This document shows positions 1-8,635 of a DNA stretch of 64,000 nt, one piece after another (positions within the stretch are counted from its first letter, which is position 1; each line of letters opens with the position of its first letter). The position numbers were made by a program, and so were the translations under genes. The DNA is taken from assembly GCF_000069225.1 (NCBI RefSeq), contig NC_010407.1, forward strand, positions 2,666,001-2,730,000, given 5' to 3'. The notes beneath the pieces are model-generated. The model did not search any database. It saw only the letters and a program-made list of their open reading frames with translations, and was not told the DNA's origin. The DNA is from Clavibacter sepedonicus (lineage in GTDB: Bacteria > Actinomycetota > Actinomycetes > Actinomycetales > Microbacteriaceae).

Positions 1-1
1 C

Positions 2-307
2 GGCCCCGCGAACGACGGCGGCTTCTGGGCGCTGGGCCTCCGGGATCCGGACGGCGCGCTCGTGCGCGGCGTGCCCATGTCCCGGGACGACACGGGCGCG
101 GTGCAGCTGTCGCGGCTGATCGACGCGGGGCTCGACGTGGCGATGCTGCCCGAGCTCACCGACGTGGACACGGTCGCCGACGCGCGCGACGCGGCCGCAG
201 CGGCGCCCGCCCATCGCTTCGCCGCCGTGCTCCGAACCCTGGACACCGGCGCGGGCACCCGCGCCGCCACCACCGCATCCGCGACATCGCAGAGGGACCC
301 CGCATGA
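2..307 (+). CDS. DUF2064 family glycosyltransferase-like protein (5' end outside window)
   Basis: Only the C-terminal ~101 residues are present. The stretch begins GPANDGGFWALGL, the conserved 'P-x-x-DGGF-x-ALG' block of DUF2064 (TIGR04282) proteins, which have a nucleotidyltransferase/GT-A fold. The exact reaction is not established for the family. The stop TGA overlaps the ATG of the next gene (ATGA), so the two are translationally coupled. In actinobacteria DUF2064 genes often sit beside a SAM methyltransferase and a sulfite-oxidase-like molybdoenzyme, and both follow here. The start lies upstream of base 1. Confidence 0.75.
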   Translation, partial: GPANDGGFWALGLRDPDGALVRGVPMSRDDTGAVQLSRLIDAGLDVAMLPELTDVDTVADARDAAAAAPAHRFAAVLRTLDTGAGTRAATTASATSQRDPA

Positions 308-999
308 GCCTGGCCGTCGACCACCCCGAGGACCGCGCCTCCGCGCGCGTCCGCACCTTCGGATCCGGTGGCGGCGAACCGTACGCCCGGGCCCTCCGCG
401 ACTCCGGGGTCCTCTTCCTGTCGCTCGCGTCCGACGACGACAGCGCCGAGGCGATGGACATCAGCCGCTGGAGCGCGGACGCCGACGCCGTGGACGCGAG
501 CCTCCTCGCGGGCGCGGCCGGTCCCGTCCTCGACATCGGCTGCGGCCCGGGCCGCATGGTCCGCGCGGCTATGGACGCCGGGCTCGGCGCGCTCGGCATC
601 GACGTCTCCCCCACCGTGGTCGAGATGGCCGCGGGCCTCGGCCTCCCCGTGCTCCACCGCTCGGTCTTCGAGCGCCTGCCCCGCGAGGGCGGCTGGGGCA
701 CGCTTCTGCTGCTCGACGGCAACATCGGCATCGGCGGCGACGCGGCCGCGCTCCTCGCGCGCTGCGGCGACCTCCTCGACGACCAGGGCGCGCTCGTGGT
801 CGAGACCCACCCGGATCCCGCCCGCGACCGCACCTTCGAGTGCACGGTCGAGGACGGCCAGGGCCGCGCGAGCGACCCGTTCCCGTGGGCGCAGGTCGGC
901 CGCGACGCCGTCGCGCGCATGGCCGCTGGCGCGGGCCTCGACCTCGTTCAGTGCTGGGAGACCGACGGCCGGTCCTTCTGCCGCCTCGTGCGCGCGTAG
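304..999 (+). CDS. Class I SAM-dependent methyltransferase
   Basis: A 231-aa protein with the Rossmann SAM-binding motif I VLDIGCGPGRM at residues ~75-85 and an acidic motif II end (LGIDVSPTVV) at ~100-108. The motif IV region reads LLLLDGNIGIGGD, and a beta strand ALVVET follows. The substrate cannot be told from sequence. It starts four bases inside the preceding DUF2064 gene (ATGA). Its last 52 bases overlap, on the opposite strand, the 3' end of the convergent membrane-protein gene that ends at 948, which is unusually deep for convergent genes. Confidence 0.85.
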   Translation: MSLAVDHPEDRASARVRTFGSGGGEPYARALRDSGVLFLSLASDDDSAEAMDISRWSADADAVDASLLAGAAGPVLDIGCGPGRMVRAAMDAGLGALGIDVSPTVVEMAAGLGLPVLHRSVFERLPREGGWGTLLLLDGNIGIGGDAAALLARCGDLLDDQGALVVETHPDPARDRTFECTVEDGQGRASDPFPWAQVGRDAVARMAAGAGLDLVQCWETDGRSFCRLVRA

Positions 1000-1448
1000 A
1001 GCGCCGCGACCACGGCCGTCGCCACCGCGGTGGCGACCCACATGAGCGCGAGGCGCGGCGCGTAGTCCGCGATGAGGATCGTCGGGTTGTCGTTGCCGAT
1101 GGCGCGAGCCCGGATCTCGGGGACGACCACCAGGGTCATCACCGCCATCACGACCACGCCGGCCTGCACGATCACGAGCGAGCCCGGAGGGAGGCGCCGG
1201 CCCGCCTTCCGCAGCAGCAGGCCGGTGACGAAGACGACGGGCGACAGGATCGCGTCGTGCACGAGGATCGCGAGGAGCAGGAACACGGCGACGCCGACGA
1301 CCTGGTCGGTGCGCTGGGTCTCGAGCAGGGTGCGCGCGCCGAACGCGAGGCCGACGACGCCGATCGCGACGAGCGCGATCCGGGCGGCCACCATGCCGCG
1401 CGTCACGCGGGCGCCGTCGCCGGGCGCGGGGGTGCGGGTGCCGGACAT
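948..1448 (-). CDS. Small four-helix membrane protein partnering the molybdoenzyme
   Basis: A 166-aa protein with four predicted membrane helices (starting roughly at residues 20, 48, 85 and 125) and a basic C-terminus (RTRRQKDR). I do not recognise a named family. Its ATG shares bases with the TGA of the upstream molybdoenzyme gene (TGATG), so it is translationally coupled and may be a membrane subunit or electron-transfer partner. Its C-terminal codons overlap the convergent methyltransferase by 52 bp. Confidence 0.7.
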   Translation of the reverse strand: MSGTRTPAPGDGARVTRGMVAARIALVAIGVVGLAFGARTLLETQRTDQVVGVAVFLLLAILVHDAILSPVVFVTGLLLRKAGRRLPPGSLVIVQAGVVVMAVMTLVVVPEIRARAIGNDNPTILIADYAPRLALMWVATAVATAVVAALYARTRRQKDRPSVSQH

Positions 1449-2686
1449 CACATGACCTCCAGGGTCGAGAGCCACTTGGTCTGCAGCACGCCGGGACGCC
1501 CGGGCGCGATCATGCGCGCCGGGTAGCCGTGCTGGATGTCGAGGGGCGCGCCGTCGAGCTCGAGCGCCACCAGGGTGAGCGGGTCGCGCACGTACTCCGG
1601 GCCCATCTCGGTGCGCCGGAAGCCGCCGCTCTTCTCGAGGCTTGTGACGCGGAGGCGCGCCACAGGGTCGGCGCCGACCTGGTCCATCAGGTCCATGAGG
1701 CGGACGCCGCGCCACGTCGCCGACTGGCTCCAGCCCTCGACGCAGGAGATGGGCAGCGTCGCGGTGACGAGCCCCATGCCGCGGAGGTCGTCCATCGTGA
1801 AGGCCCTGGAGACGGATCCGTTCGAGACGGTGAGCGCCCACGCGGGGTCGACCGCGGACTCCGTCACGCCCGCGGCCTCGGCCGTGCGGTTGACGGGCAG
1901 CCCCTGCGGGCCGGTGCCCATGACGCGCGGGCCGAAGGCGTTGAGCGGGGCGAGGATCCGGAACGACTGGCCCGCGGTGAGGCCCACGACCGCGGCGACG
2001 GATGCGCCGACCGCCACGAGGAAGCCGCGGCGGGCGATGGGCGTCGGCGTGACGGGGGTGTCGTCGATCCAGGCGAGCACGCGGCCGGTGACGCCGCGGG
2101 GCGCGCGGGCCGGGGTGCCGTCGGCGGCGGTCGCGGCCGACTGGTCCTCGACGATGGGCGACTCGTCCGCCTGCCCGCGCCGCCAGTGGCCCGCGATGGC
2201 GGGCAGCTTCACGCCGATGTGGATCGCGAGCGACCCGATCACGACGAACGCCAGCGCGAAGTGCGTCTGCCGGAAGTAGAAGGGGAACGGCACCCACTGG
2301 AAGGTGTTGAGGAGGCCCATCGCCACCTCGAGCAGCGACGCCCCGACGAAGACGGCGATGGACGCGCGCTCGAGGAACGAGACGACCCCGGTGACCGGCG
2401 GGTACGTGAGCAGCTCGGGGAAGACGATCCAGAGCTTGGCGAGCAGGAGCGGCACGCACGCGATGCCGGCCGTGATGTGGATCCCCTGCGACAGCCGGTA
2501 GAGCGACACGGGCGCGGTCGGGAAGCGCATCCACGGCAGCGGGTCCTGCAGGAAGTGGCTGTAGAGGCCCGTCGCGAAGCAAACCAGGAAGGCGAGGCCG
2601 AGGAGGCGGCCGATCACGACCGCCAGCCGGGTCGTGCGCGCGGGCGAGGCGAGGCGGCGCCTGGTCTCGTGCATCAGCGTCCGCAT
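1448..2686 (-). CDS. Membrane-anchored sulfite-oxidase-family molybdopterin oxidoreductase
   Basis: A 412-aa fusion. The N-terminal ~200 residues hold four or five helices with histidines typical of a b-type cytochrome (YSHFL, GIHITAG, THFALAF, AIHIGVK). After a linker and a further hydrophobic segment (GFLVAVGASVAAVVGLT) comes an oxidoreductase domain of the SUOX/YedY type. Cys315 in LPISCVEGWSQ is the expected molybdenum ligand, and WRGVRL and HGYPARMIAPG are conserved cofactor-pocket blocks. The likely role is a membrane-bound Mo-dependent redox reaction outside the cytoplasm; the substrate is unknown. I chose ATG 2686 because GGAGGAC precedes it at usual SD spacing. modABC and moaA/moaD lie a few kb away, which fits a Mo-enzyme neighbourhood. 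Confidence 0.85.
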   Translation of the reverse strand: MRTLMHETRRRLASPARTTRLAVVIGRLLGLAFLVCFATGLYSHFLQDPLPWMRFPTAPVSLYRLSQGIHITAGIACVPLLLAKLWIVFPELLTYPPVTGVVSFLERASIAVFVGASLLEVAMGLLNTFQWVPFPFYFRQTHFALAFVVIGSLAIHIGVKLPAIAGHWRRGQADESPIVEDQSAATAADGTPARAPRGVTGRVLAWIDDTPVTPTPIARRGFLVAVGASVAAVVGLTAGQSFRILAPLNAFGPRVMGTGPQGLPVNRTAEAAGVTESAVDPAWALTVSNGSVSRAFTMDDLRGMGLVTATLPISCVEGWSQSATWRGVRLMDLMDQVGADPVARLRVTSLEKSGGFRRTEMGPEYVRDPLTLVALELDGAPLDIQHGYPARMIAPGRPGVLQTKWLSTLEVM

Positions 2687-2764
2687 CGGATCCGTCCTCC
2701 GTCCGGCGGACGGCGGGCCGCGGCCGGTCGGCGGCCGTCGAGCCGCGCGCCGCCATGATGGGGT

Positions 2765-4213
2765 GTGCGCACAGCCCTCACCGCCTTCGTCCTCGTCGTC
2801 ATGGCCGCGCTCACCGGATGGTCGGTGGTCGCGTTCGATCTGTTCGGCGATGCCGACGACGAGGCGTTCTTCCGTCGCGAGGGTGCCGCGCCGCTGTTCT
2901 GGCTCGTGGTCGTCATCTGGGTGGTCTTCGGAGCGGCGGTCCTCCTGGTGCGGAAGCTGCCGGCACGATCCGCCGCTGCGCTCATCATCCTCGGATCGGT
3001 GGGCCTCGGCGCGGTCGCCATGGCCGGGCCGCCGAACACCAGCACCGACTCCGCGCGCTACGCCTGGGACGGCATCGTGCAGAACGCGGGCGAGTCGCCC
3101 TATCGCTACACGCCGGCCGACCCCGAGCTGCGGGACCTCCGGCCCGACTGGCTCTATCCGAAGACCGTCGTCGGGTCGGATGGAGCCGCCACCTGCGAGG
3201 GGAAGCGGATCATAGGCGTCCGCGAGGAGGAGACGCACGAGCCGATGTGCACGGCGCTCAACCGCCCCAAGGTCCCCACCATCTACCCGCCCATGGCCGA
3301 GCTGTTCTTCGCGGGCGTGCGCGCCGCAGTCCCGGTGACGGCCGAGTACTGGGCGTTCCAGGCCGCCGGGCTCCTGATGATGACGGCGGTGACGCTCCTG
3401 CTCGTCCGCGCGCTGCGGAAGCGCGGCAAGCCCGTGTGGTGGGCGGCGCTCTGGGCGTGGTGCCCGCTGGTGGCGAGCGAGGTGGTCACGAACTCGCACG
3501 TCGACGCGCTCGGGGCGCTGCTCGCGCTCGCGGCGTCGCTCCTCGTCGCGGGCGGGATGCGGTGGCGCGGCGGCATCGCCCTCGGCGCGGCCATCGCGAC
3601 GAAGCTCATCCCGGTGATCGCGGCGCCGGCGCTGCTGCGGAAGCAGCCCTGGAAGGTGATCACCGCGGCGGTCGTCACGTTCGCCCTGCTCTACGTGCCG
3701 TACGTGCTCAGCACCGGGATCGCGGTGCTCGGCTACCTGCCCGGCTACCTGCAGGAGGAGGGCTACGGCGACGGCGGGCGGTTCCCGCTCGTGGAGCTCG
3801 TCGTTCCCGGGCAGTACGGGCTCATCGCGGTCGGGCTGATCCTCGCCGTGACCGCCGGCCTCGTCTGGTGGAGGACCGACCCGGCGGATCCGTGGCTCGG
3901 CCAGCTCGTGATGATCGGCGTGACGCTCCTCGCCGTGAGCCCGCGCTACCCCTGGTACGCGCTGCTGCTCATCCCGTTCATCGCGATGACGGGCCGCGGC
4001 GAGTGGTTCGCGGTGGTGGCCGCGCTCGCGCTGCGGCTGTTCGCGCCGGACGAGTGGGCCTGGCAGATCGCGCTCGCGGCCGCCCTGGTGATCGTCGTGG
4101 CCGGCTCGCTCGTGCGGCTCGGGCCGGACGGGCGCGCTCGGCTGATCCCCGCGGTCGTGCGGCGGCGGCTGGGCCGGGAGCGCGTGACCGCCGGCGGGCC
4201 GGACGCCGGCTGA
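2765..4213 (+). CDS. Polytopic membrane glycosyltransferase, GT87-like
   Basis: A 482-aa protein with about ten to twelve membrane helices. A large extracytoplasmic loop after helix 3 carries SARYAWDGIVQNAGESPYRY, in the position where GT-C mannosyltransferases have an acidic catalytic loop. TIYPPMAELFF and ATKLIPVIAAP are typical of GT87/DUF2029 proteins, which transfer sugars from polyprenyl-phosphate donors. It starts at GTG 2765, divergent from the molybdoenzyme with 78 bp between starts. It ends in TGATCA, a palindrome in which its TGA and the TGA of convergent modC abut. The donor and acceptor are unknown. Confidence 0.75.
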   Translation: MRTALTAFVLVVMAALTGWSVVAFDLFGDADDEAFFRREGAAPLFWLVVVIWVVFGAAVLLVRKLPARSAAALIILGSVGLGAVAMAGPPNTSTDSARYAWDGIVQNAGESPYRYTPADPELRDLRPDWLYPKTVVGSDGAATCEGKRIIGVREEETHEPMCTALNRPKVPTIYPPMAELFFAGVRAAVPVTAEYWAFQAAGLLMMTAVTLLLVRALRKRGKPVWWAALWAWCPLVASEVVTNSHVDALGALLALAASLLVAGGMRWRGGIALGAAIATKLIPVIAAPALLRKQPWKVITAAVVTFALLYVPYVLSTGIAVLGYLPGYLQEEGYGDGGRFPLVELVVPGQYGLIAVGLILAVTAGLVWWRTDPADPWLGQLVMIGVTLLAVSPRYPWYALLLIPFIAMTGRGEWFAVVAALALRLFAPDEWAWQIALAAALVIVVAGSLVRLGPDGRARLIPAVVRRRLGRERVTAGGPDAG

Positions 4214-5305
4214 TCAGATCCCGCGCGGGATCCGCACGGTGAGGCGCTCGGCCGCGACCGGGCGGAGCGCGGCGAAGGACGCGGCGTCGAGCTCGGCGGT
4301 GATCTCGGTGCCCGGCTCGATGGCGACCGCGGCGGGATCGAGCGCGGTGACGGCGGCATCCGGTTCGGCGACGCGCAGCGCCACGCGGACGCGGCCCGCT
4401 GCGCCCTCCACCCGCCGCACGGTGCCGGTCGTCACGACGTCGCGGGTGCCGCCGCCGATGCCTTCCGGGGCGGGTCCGCGGGCCAGCCGCACGTCCGCCG
4501 GCGCGGCGATGATCACGACGGCCTGACCGTCGGCGTCCCGCCCCGTCAAGCGGTTCATGCCCACGAGCCTGGCCACGTACGCCGTCGCGGGCCGGGCGGC
4601 GACCTCGGCGGGCGCGCCCTCCTGCACCTGGCGGCCGTCCTCGAGCACGTGGATCCGGTCGGTCAGCGCGAGCGCGTCCACCGGATCGTGCGTCACCATC
4701 ACCGCCGCCCCGCCGAAGCGCCGCAGCTCGTCGGCGAGGAGGTCGCGCACGTCGAGTCGCGTGCCCGCGTCGAGCGCCGCCATCGGCTCGTCGAGGAGGA
4801 GGAGCGCCGGCTCGAGCACGAGGGCGCGGGCGAGCGCGACGCGCTGCGACTGGCCGCCCGACAGCGCGGCGGGCCGGCGGTCGGCGAGCTGTGCGATCCC
4901 GAGCCGGTCGAGCAGGGCGCGCGCCCGGTCGTCGGCATCCGCGCGCGGGACCCCGTGCGCGCGCGGCCCGAAGGCCACGTTCTGGAGCGCTGACAGGTGC
5001 GGGAAGAGGAGGTGGTCCTGGAAGACGACGCCGATGCCGCGGCCCTCGGCGGGGATCCGCGCCGCGCCCCCGCCCGGCTCCTCGAGCACCCGGCCGTCGA
5101 GCGCGACGCGTCCCGCCGTGAGCGGCGCGAGCCCCGCGAGCGCGCGGAGCAGCGTGGACTTGCCTGCACCGTTCGGGCCGACGACCGCGGTCGCGGATCC
5201 GGCCGGCACCCGCAGGCGCACGTCGAGCCGGAACGCGGGTCGCTCGACGACGACGTGCGCGTCGAGCCCGTCGGCCGCCGTCCCGCGGCACGCCGACGCG
5301 CTCAC
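4214..5305 (-). CDS. modC: Molybdate ABC transporter ATP-binding protein
   Basis: A 363-aa ATPase that energises molybdate import. Walker A GPNGAGKS is at ~43-50, the Q-loop at VVFQDHLLFPHLS (~93-105), signature LSGGQSQR at ~148-155, Walker B LLLLDEP at ~168-174, and the switch histidine in VMVTHDP. The C-terminal ~110 residues form an oxyanion-binding (TOBE-like) domain, as usual for ModC. It starts at GTG 5305, overlapping the modB stop (GTGA). It is the last gene of the operon regulator-modA-modB-modC, and its stop abuts that of the convergent GT87 gene in TGATCA. Confidence 0.92.
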   Translation of the reverse strand: MSASACRGTAADGLDAHVVVERPAFRLDVRLRVPAGSATAVVGPNGAGKSTLLRALAGLAPLTAGRVALDGRVLEEPGGGAARIPAEGRGIGVVFQDHLLFPHLSALQNVAFGPRAHGVPRADADDRARALLDRLGIAQLADRRPAALSGGQSQRVALARALVLEPALLLLDEPMAALDAGTRLDVRDLLADELRRFGGAAVMVTHDPVDALALTDRIHVLEDGRQVQEGAPAEVAARPATAYVARLVGMNRLTGRDADGQAVVIIAAPADVRLARGPAPEGIGGGTRDVVTTGTVRRVEGAAGRVRVALRVAEPDAAVTALDPAAVAIEPGTEITAELDAASFAALRPVAAERLTVRIPRGI

Positions 5306-6165
5306 GCGTGCACCCCCGACGCCCACCGGTCGCGCAGGCTCACCAGCACGACCACCGACACCGCGAGCAGCACGAGGCTCAGCACGACGGCGGCGTCCGG
5401 ATCCGTCTGCAGCGCGAGGTAGGCGGACAGCGGCACCGTCTGGGTCACGCCGGGAAAGCTGCCCGCGAAGGTGAGCGTCGCGCCGAACTCGCCGAGCGCG
5501 CGGGCGAAGCAGAGCACCGCGCCCGCGCCGATGCCCGGCGCGACGAGCGGCAGGGTCACCCGGCGGAGCACGGTCCAGCGGCTCGCGCCGAGGGTCGCGG
5601 CCGCGTCCTCGAAGCGGCGGTCGGCGCCGCGCAGCGCCCCCTCCACCGCCAGCACGAGGAACGGCATGGCCACGAAGGTCTCGGCGATCACCACGGCGGG
5701 CGTCGTGAAGGGGATGGTGATCCCGGTCAGCGCCTCGAGCGGTCCGCCGATCAGCCCCCGCCGTCCGAGCAGGAGCAGCAGGGCCACGCCGCCGATCACG
5801 GGCGGCAGCACGAGCGGCACGGTCACGAGCGCGCGGAGGATCCGCTGCACCACGGGCGGGCGCCCCGCCGAGCGCGAGAGCACGAACGCGAGCGGCACCC
5901 CGAGCAGGAGGCTGAGCCCGGTCGCGGCGAGCGCGCTGCCGAGGGAGAGGCCGAGGGCGCGCGCGATGCCGGGATCCGCGAGCCGCTCCCCCAGCGTCGC
6001 CCACGGCGCGCGCACCACGAGGGCCGCGAGCGGCAGCACGAGGAACGCGAGGGCGACGCCCGCGGGGATCCAGAGCAGCACCGGGACGCGGTCGGCACGC
6101 TCGCCCGCGGGGACGCGCGTGCGGCTGCGGGCGCGGCTGCGGTCGGCGCGCAGCTCAGGGCGCAC
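5302..6165 (-). CDS. modB: Molybdate ABC transporter permease
   Basis: A 287-aa inner-membrane permease with about five to six helices. The EAA-loop region, which contacts ModC, reads FEDAAATLGASRWTVLRRVTLP; the downstream ALGEFGATLTFAGSFPG is the hallmark of molybdate/tungstate permeases. It overlaps modA by 11 bp at its start and modC by 4 bp at its end, so the three subunits are tightly coupled. Confidence 0.93.
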   Translation of the reverse strand: MRPELRADRSRARSRTRVPAGERADRVPVLLWIPAGVALAFLVLPLAALVVRAPWATLGERLADPGIARALGLSLGSALAATGLSLLLGVPLAFVLSRSAGRPPVVQRILRALVTVPLVLPPVIGGVALLLLLGRRGLIGGPLEALTGITIPFTTPAVVIAETFVAMPFLVLAVEGALRGADRRFEDAAATLGASRWTVLRRVTLPLVAPGIGAGAVLCFARALGEFGATLTFAGSFPGVTQTVPLSAYLALQTDPDAAVVLSLVLLAVSVVVLVSLRDRWASGVHA

Positions 6166-6946
6166 GGAACCCCGCGGCGGTGAACACGGACCGGGCGTCG
6201 TCGCCCGCCACGTAGTCGGCGAAGGCGGCGGCGAGGGCGGGCGACGCGGATTCGGCGAGCGGCGCCACGACGCAGTCCGTCGTCACGTTCACCTCGTCCG
6301 GCAGCGGCACGCCCTCGACCCGGTCGCCCGCGGCCCGCACGTCCGTCTCATAGACCACCGCCGCATCCACCTCGCCGAGCTCGACGCGCGTGAGGGCGGC
6401 GCGCACGTCCTGCTCGAGCGAGTCCGGCTGCGGCGTGACGCCCGCCTCCCGGAACGCCTGCGCCGCCGCGGCACCGCACGGCACCTCGGGCGCGCAGAGG
6501 GCGAGGGTGCGGGCGGGGTCGGCGAAGTCGGCGAGGCCGGCGATGCGGGCGGGGTTCCCGGGCGGCACCGCGATCTCGAGCGCGTTGCGGGCGAACACGC
6601 GCGGGTCCGCGGCCGTCTCGCCCGCGTCGACGACCGTCGTCATGGTGGCGTCGGAGGCGGACGCGAACACGTCCGCGGGCGCGCCCTGCACGATCTGCTG
6701 CGCGAGCGTCGAGCTGCCGCCGTACGACACCGTGACCGTCACGCCCGGGTGCGCGCCCTCGAAGCCGCGGGCGACCTCGTCCATGCTGCCGGTGAGCGAC
6801 GCCGCGGCCTGCACGACGAGCGTGCCGGCGAGGGAGTCGGGGGCGGGATCGGGGACGCCGGAGGGCGCGGATCCACCGGCCGAGCAGCCGGCGAGGAGCC
6901 CCGCAGCCAGGGCGCCGACGACGACCGCGCGCGCTCCGCGCATCAC
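6155..6946 (-). CDS. modA: Molybdate-binding lipoprotein
   Basis: A 263-aa substrate-binding protein. A short signal peptide ends in the lipobox LLAGC (Cys ~21). The mature domain has ModA landmarks: VQAAASLTGSMDEVARGFE near the N-terminus, SYGGSSTLAQQIVQGAPADVFASA, and AAVVYETDVRAAG near the C-terminus. It overlaps the regulator gene upstream by four bases (ATGA) and modB by 11. It captures molybdate outside the membrane for ModBC. Confidence 0.92.
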   Translation of the reverse strand: MMRGARAVVVGALAAGLLAGCSAGGSAPSGVPDPAPDSLAGTLVVQAAASLTGSMDEVARGFEGAHPGVTVTVSYGGSSTLAQQIVQGAPADVFASASDATMTTVVDAGETAADPRVFARNALEIAVPPGNPARIAGLADFADPARTLALCAPEVPCGAAAAQAFREAGVTPQPDSLEQDVRAALTRVELGEVDAAVVYETDVRAAGDRVEGVPLPDEVNVTTDCVVAPLAESASPALAAAFADYVAGDDARSVFTAAGFRAP

Positions 6947-7455
6947 GCCCGCCCGCCCGTCAGCGTCTCGGGCGCGAGCAGCTCGACGCCCACGTTCGTG
7001 GCCTTCACGGTCGCGGCGGCGGGCGCTCCCACCTCGAGCCCCAGCTCGTCGGCGGCCTCGCGGCTGATCAGCGACACCATCCGGAACGGCCCCGCCTGGA
7101 TCTCGACCTGCGCCATGACGCCGTCCCGCACGACGCGCGTGACGATGCCCGGCATGCGGTTCCGCGCCGAGGCCGGCGGACGCCCGGCGCCGGATGCGGC
7201 GAGCGACCCGTCCGCGGCCAGCTCGGTCGCGAGGTGGGCGAGCTGCACGCCGTCGACCTGGATCAGCCGCCCCTCGCCGCGCACGAGGTCGAGCCGGCCG
7301 GCGTCGGCCCAGCGGCGGAGGGTGTCGTCGCTCACGCCGATGAGCGCGGCGGCCTCGCTCACGCGGTAGCGGAAGGGCCCGGATGCGGGTGCGACGGTGA
7401 CGGGCGGCTCGGCATCCGCGGCGCGTGCGGGCGTGCGGTCCCTCTTCTGCGTCAT
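6943..7455 (-). CDS. Mop-domain transcriptional regulator of molybdate transport
   Basis: A 170-aa protein. Residues ~30-75 form a MerR/excisionase-like winged helix (YRVSEAAALIGVSDDTLRRW, then DLVRGEGRLIQVDG). Residues ~100-165 form a molybdate-binding Mop/TOBE domain (RNRMPGIVTRVVRDGVMAQV ... LGLEVGAPAAATVKATNVGVE). This layout, a short HTH plus one Mop domain, occurs in actinobacteria in place of full-length ModE. It is first in the operon and overlaps modA by 4 bp, so it probably represses its own operon when molybdate is sufficient; that is inference from family and position. Confidence 0.85.
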   Translation of the reverse strand: MTQKRDRTPARAADAEPPVTVAPASGPFRYRVSEAAALIGVSDDTLRRWADAGRLDLVRGEGRLIQVDGVQLAHLATELAADGSLAASGAGRPPASARNRMPGIVTRVVRDGVMAQVEIQAGPFRMVSLISREAADELGLEVGAPAAATVKATNVGVELLAPETLTGGRA

Positions 7456-7536
7456 GCGACGATCCTAGGCACCGCAGGCGCGGCTCGTGCCCGTCGCCCG
7501 CATCCGCTCGGCGTCGGCCCCGCTCCGACGCGCGCG

Positions 7537-7542
7537 TAGCCT
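7537..7542 (+). promoter_or_regulatory. -10 box of leaderless moaA promoter
   Basis: TAGCCT followed by exactly six bases and then the moaA ATG at 7549, so transcription would start at or next to the start codon. No SD-like sequence fits in between. Confidence 0.6.
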
Positions 7543-7548
7543 GGGGGA

Positions 7549-8634
7549 ATGAGCACCTCGCTGGGGATGCCGGCGATGCCGCGTCCCGCCGCCGCTCCGG
7601 GCCCCGCCCGGCCCGACGACCCGGCGCTCCTCGACCCCTTCGGCCGCCGCGCGACCGACCTCCGCATCTCGCTCACCGACCGCTGCAACCTGCGCTGCAC
7701 CTACTGCATGCCGGCCGAGGGCCTCCCGTTCACGCCCGACCGGCAGGCGCTGCAGCTCGCCGAGATCGAGCGGCTCGTGCGCATCGGCACGCGCGACCTC
7801 GGCGTGCGCCAGGTGCGGTTCACGGGCGGTGAGCCGCTGCTGCGCCGCGACCTCATCGAGATCATCGCCGCGTGCGCCGCCCTCCCCGACCGGCCCGAGA
7901 TCTCGCTCACCACCAACGCGATCGGCCTCGCGTCCCGCGCGCAGGCGCTCAAGGACGCGGGCCTCGACCGGATCAACGTCTCGCTCGACTCCGTGCACGC
8001 CGAGACGTTCCGGCTCATCACGCGGCGCCCGTTCCTCGACCGCGTGCTCGACGGCATCGACGCCGCCGCAGCCGCCGGGCTCACGCCCATCAAGATCAAC
8101 GCGGTGCTCGTGCGCGGCGTCAACGACGACCAGGCGGCGGACCTCCTCGCCTGGGCCGTCGCGGGCGGCCACCAGCTGCGCTTCATCGAGCAGATGCCGC
8201 TCGACGCCGACCACGCGTGGGACCGCGACGAGATGATCACCGCCGCCGAGATCCGCGCGCGCCTGTCGGAGCGCTTCACGCTCGTGCCCGACGAGGAGCC
8301 GCGCGACGGATCCCCCGCCGAGCTCTGGCGCGTGCACTCGCTCGACGGCGGCGCGGGCACGGCGATGCTCGGCCGCGTGGGCGTCATCGCGAGCGTCACC
8401 GAGCCGTTCTGCGCCGACTGCCGCCGCACGCGCCTCACCGCGACGGGCGGCGTCCGCAGCTGCCTGTTCTCGCACGAGGAGACCGACCTGCTCGCGCCGC
8501 TGCGCTCCGGCGCGTCCGACGCCGAGATCGCCGACCTCTGGCGCGGCGCCATGTGGGCGAAGCCGAAGGGCCACGGCATGGACGACGCCGACTTCATCCA
8601 GCCCGCCCGCTCCATGAGCGCGATCGGGGGCTGA
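7549..8634 (+). CDS. moaA: GTP 3',8-cyclase MoaA (molybdenum cofactor biosynthesis)
   Basis: A 361-aa radical SAM enzyme for the first step of molybdopterin synthesis, GTP to 3',8-cyclo-GTP. The radical SAM cluster motif is CNLRCTYC (Cys46, Cys50, Cys53), followed by FTGGEPLLR. The second cluster is C288-x2-C291-x13-C305 (EPFCADCRRTRL...SCLF). The protein ends in the Gly-Gly pair typical of MoaA. An N-terminal Pro/Ala-rich extension of ~28 residues precedes the core. It is divergent from the mod operon and followed after one base by moaD. Confidence 0.95.
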   Translation: MSTSLGMPAMPRPAAAPGPARPDDPALLDPFGRRATDLRISLTDRCNLRCTYCMPAEGLPFTPDRQALQLAEIERLVRIGTRDLGVRQVRFTGGEPLLRRDLIEIIAACAALPDRPEISLTTNAIGLASRAQALKDAGLDRINVSLDSVHAETFRLITRRPFLDRVLDGIDAAAAAGLTPIKINAVLVRGVNDDQAADLLAWAVAGGHQLRFIEQMPLDADHAWDRDEMITAAEIRARLSERFTLVPDEEPRDGSPAELWRVHSLDGGAGTAMLGRVGVIASVTEPFCADCRRTRLTATGGVRSCLFSHEETDLLAPLRSGASDAEIADLWRGAMWAKPKGHGMDDADFIQPARSMSAIGG

Positions 8635-8635
8635 C

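Noticed and set aside
156..920. Long open frames antisense or out of frame to clear genes (for example 156-920 minus, 21353-23836 plus, 15439-17664 plus)
   Set aside because: Arg/Pro/Ala-rich low-complexity translations typical of shadow frames in very GC-rich DNA, with no motifs.
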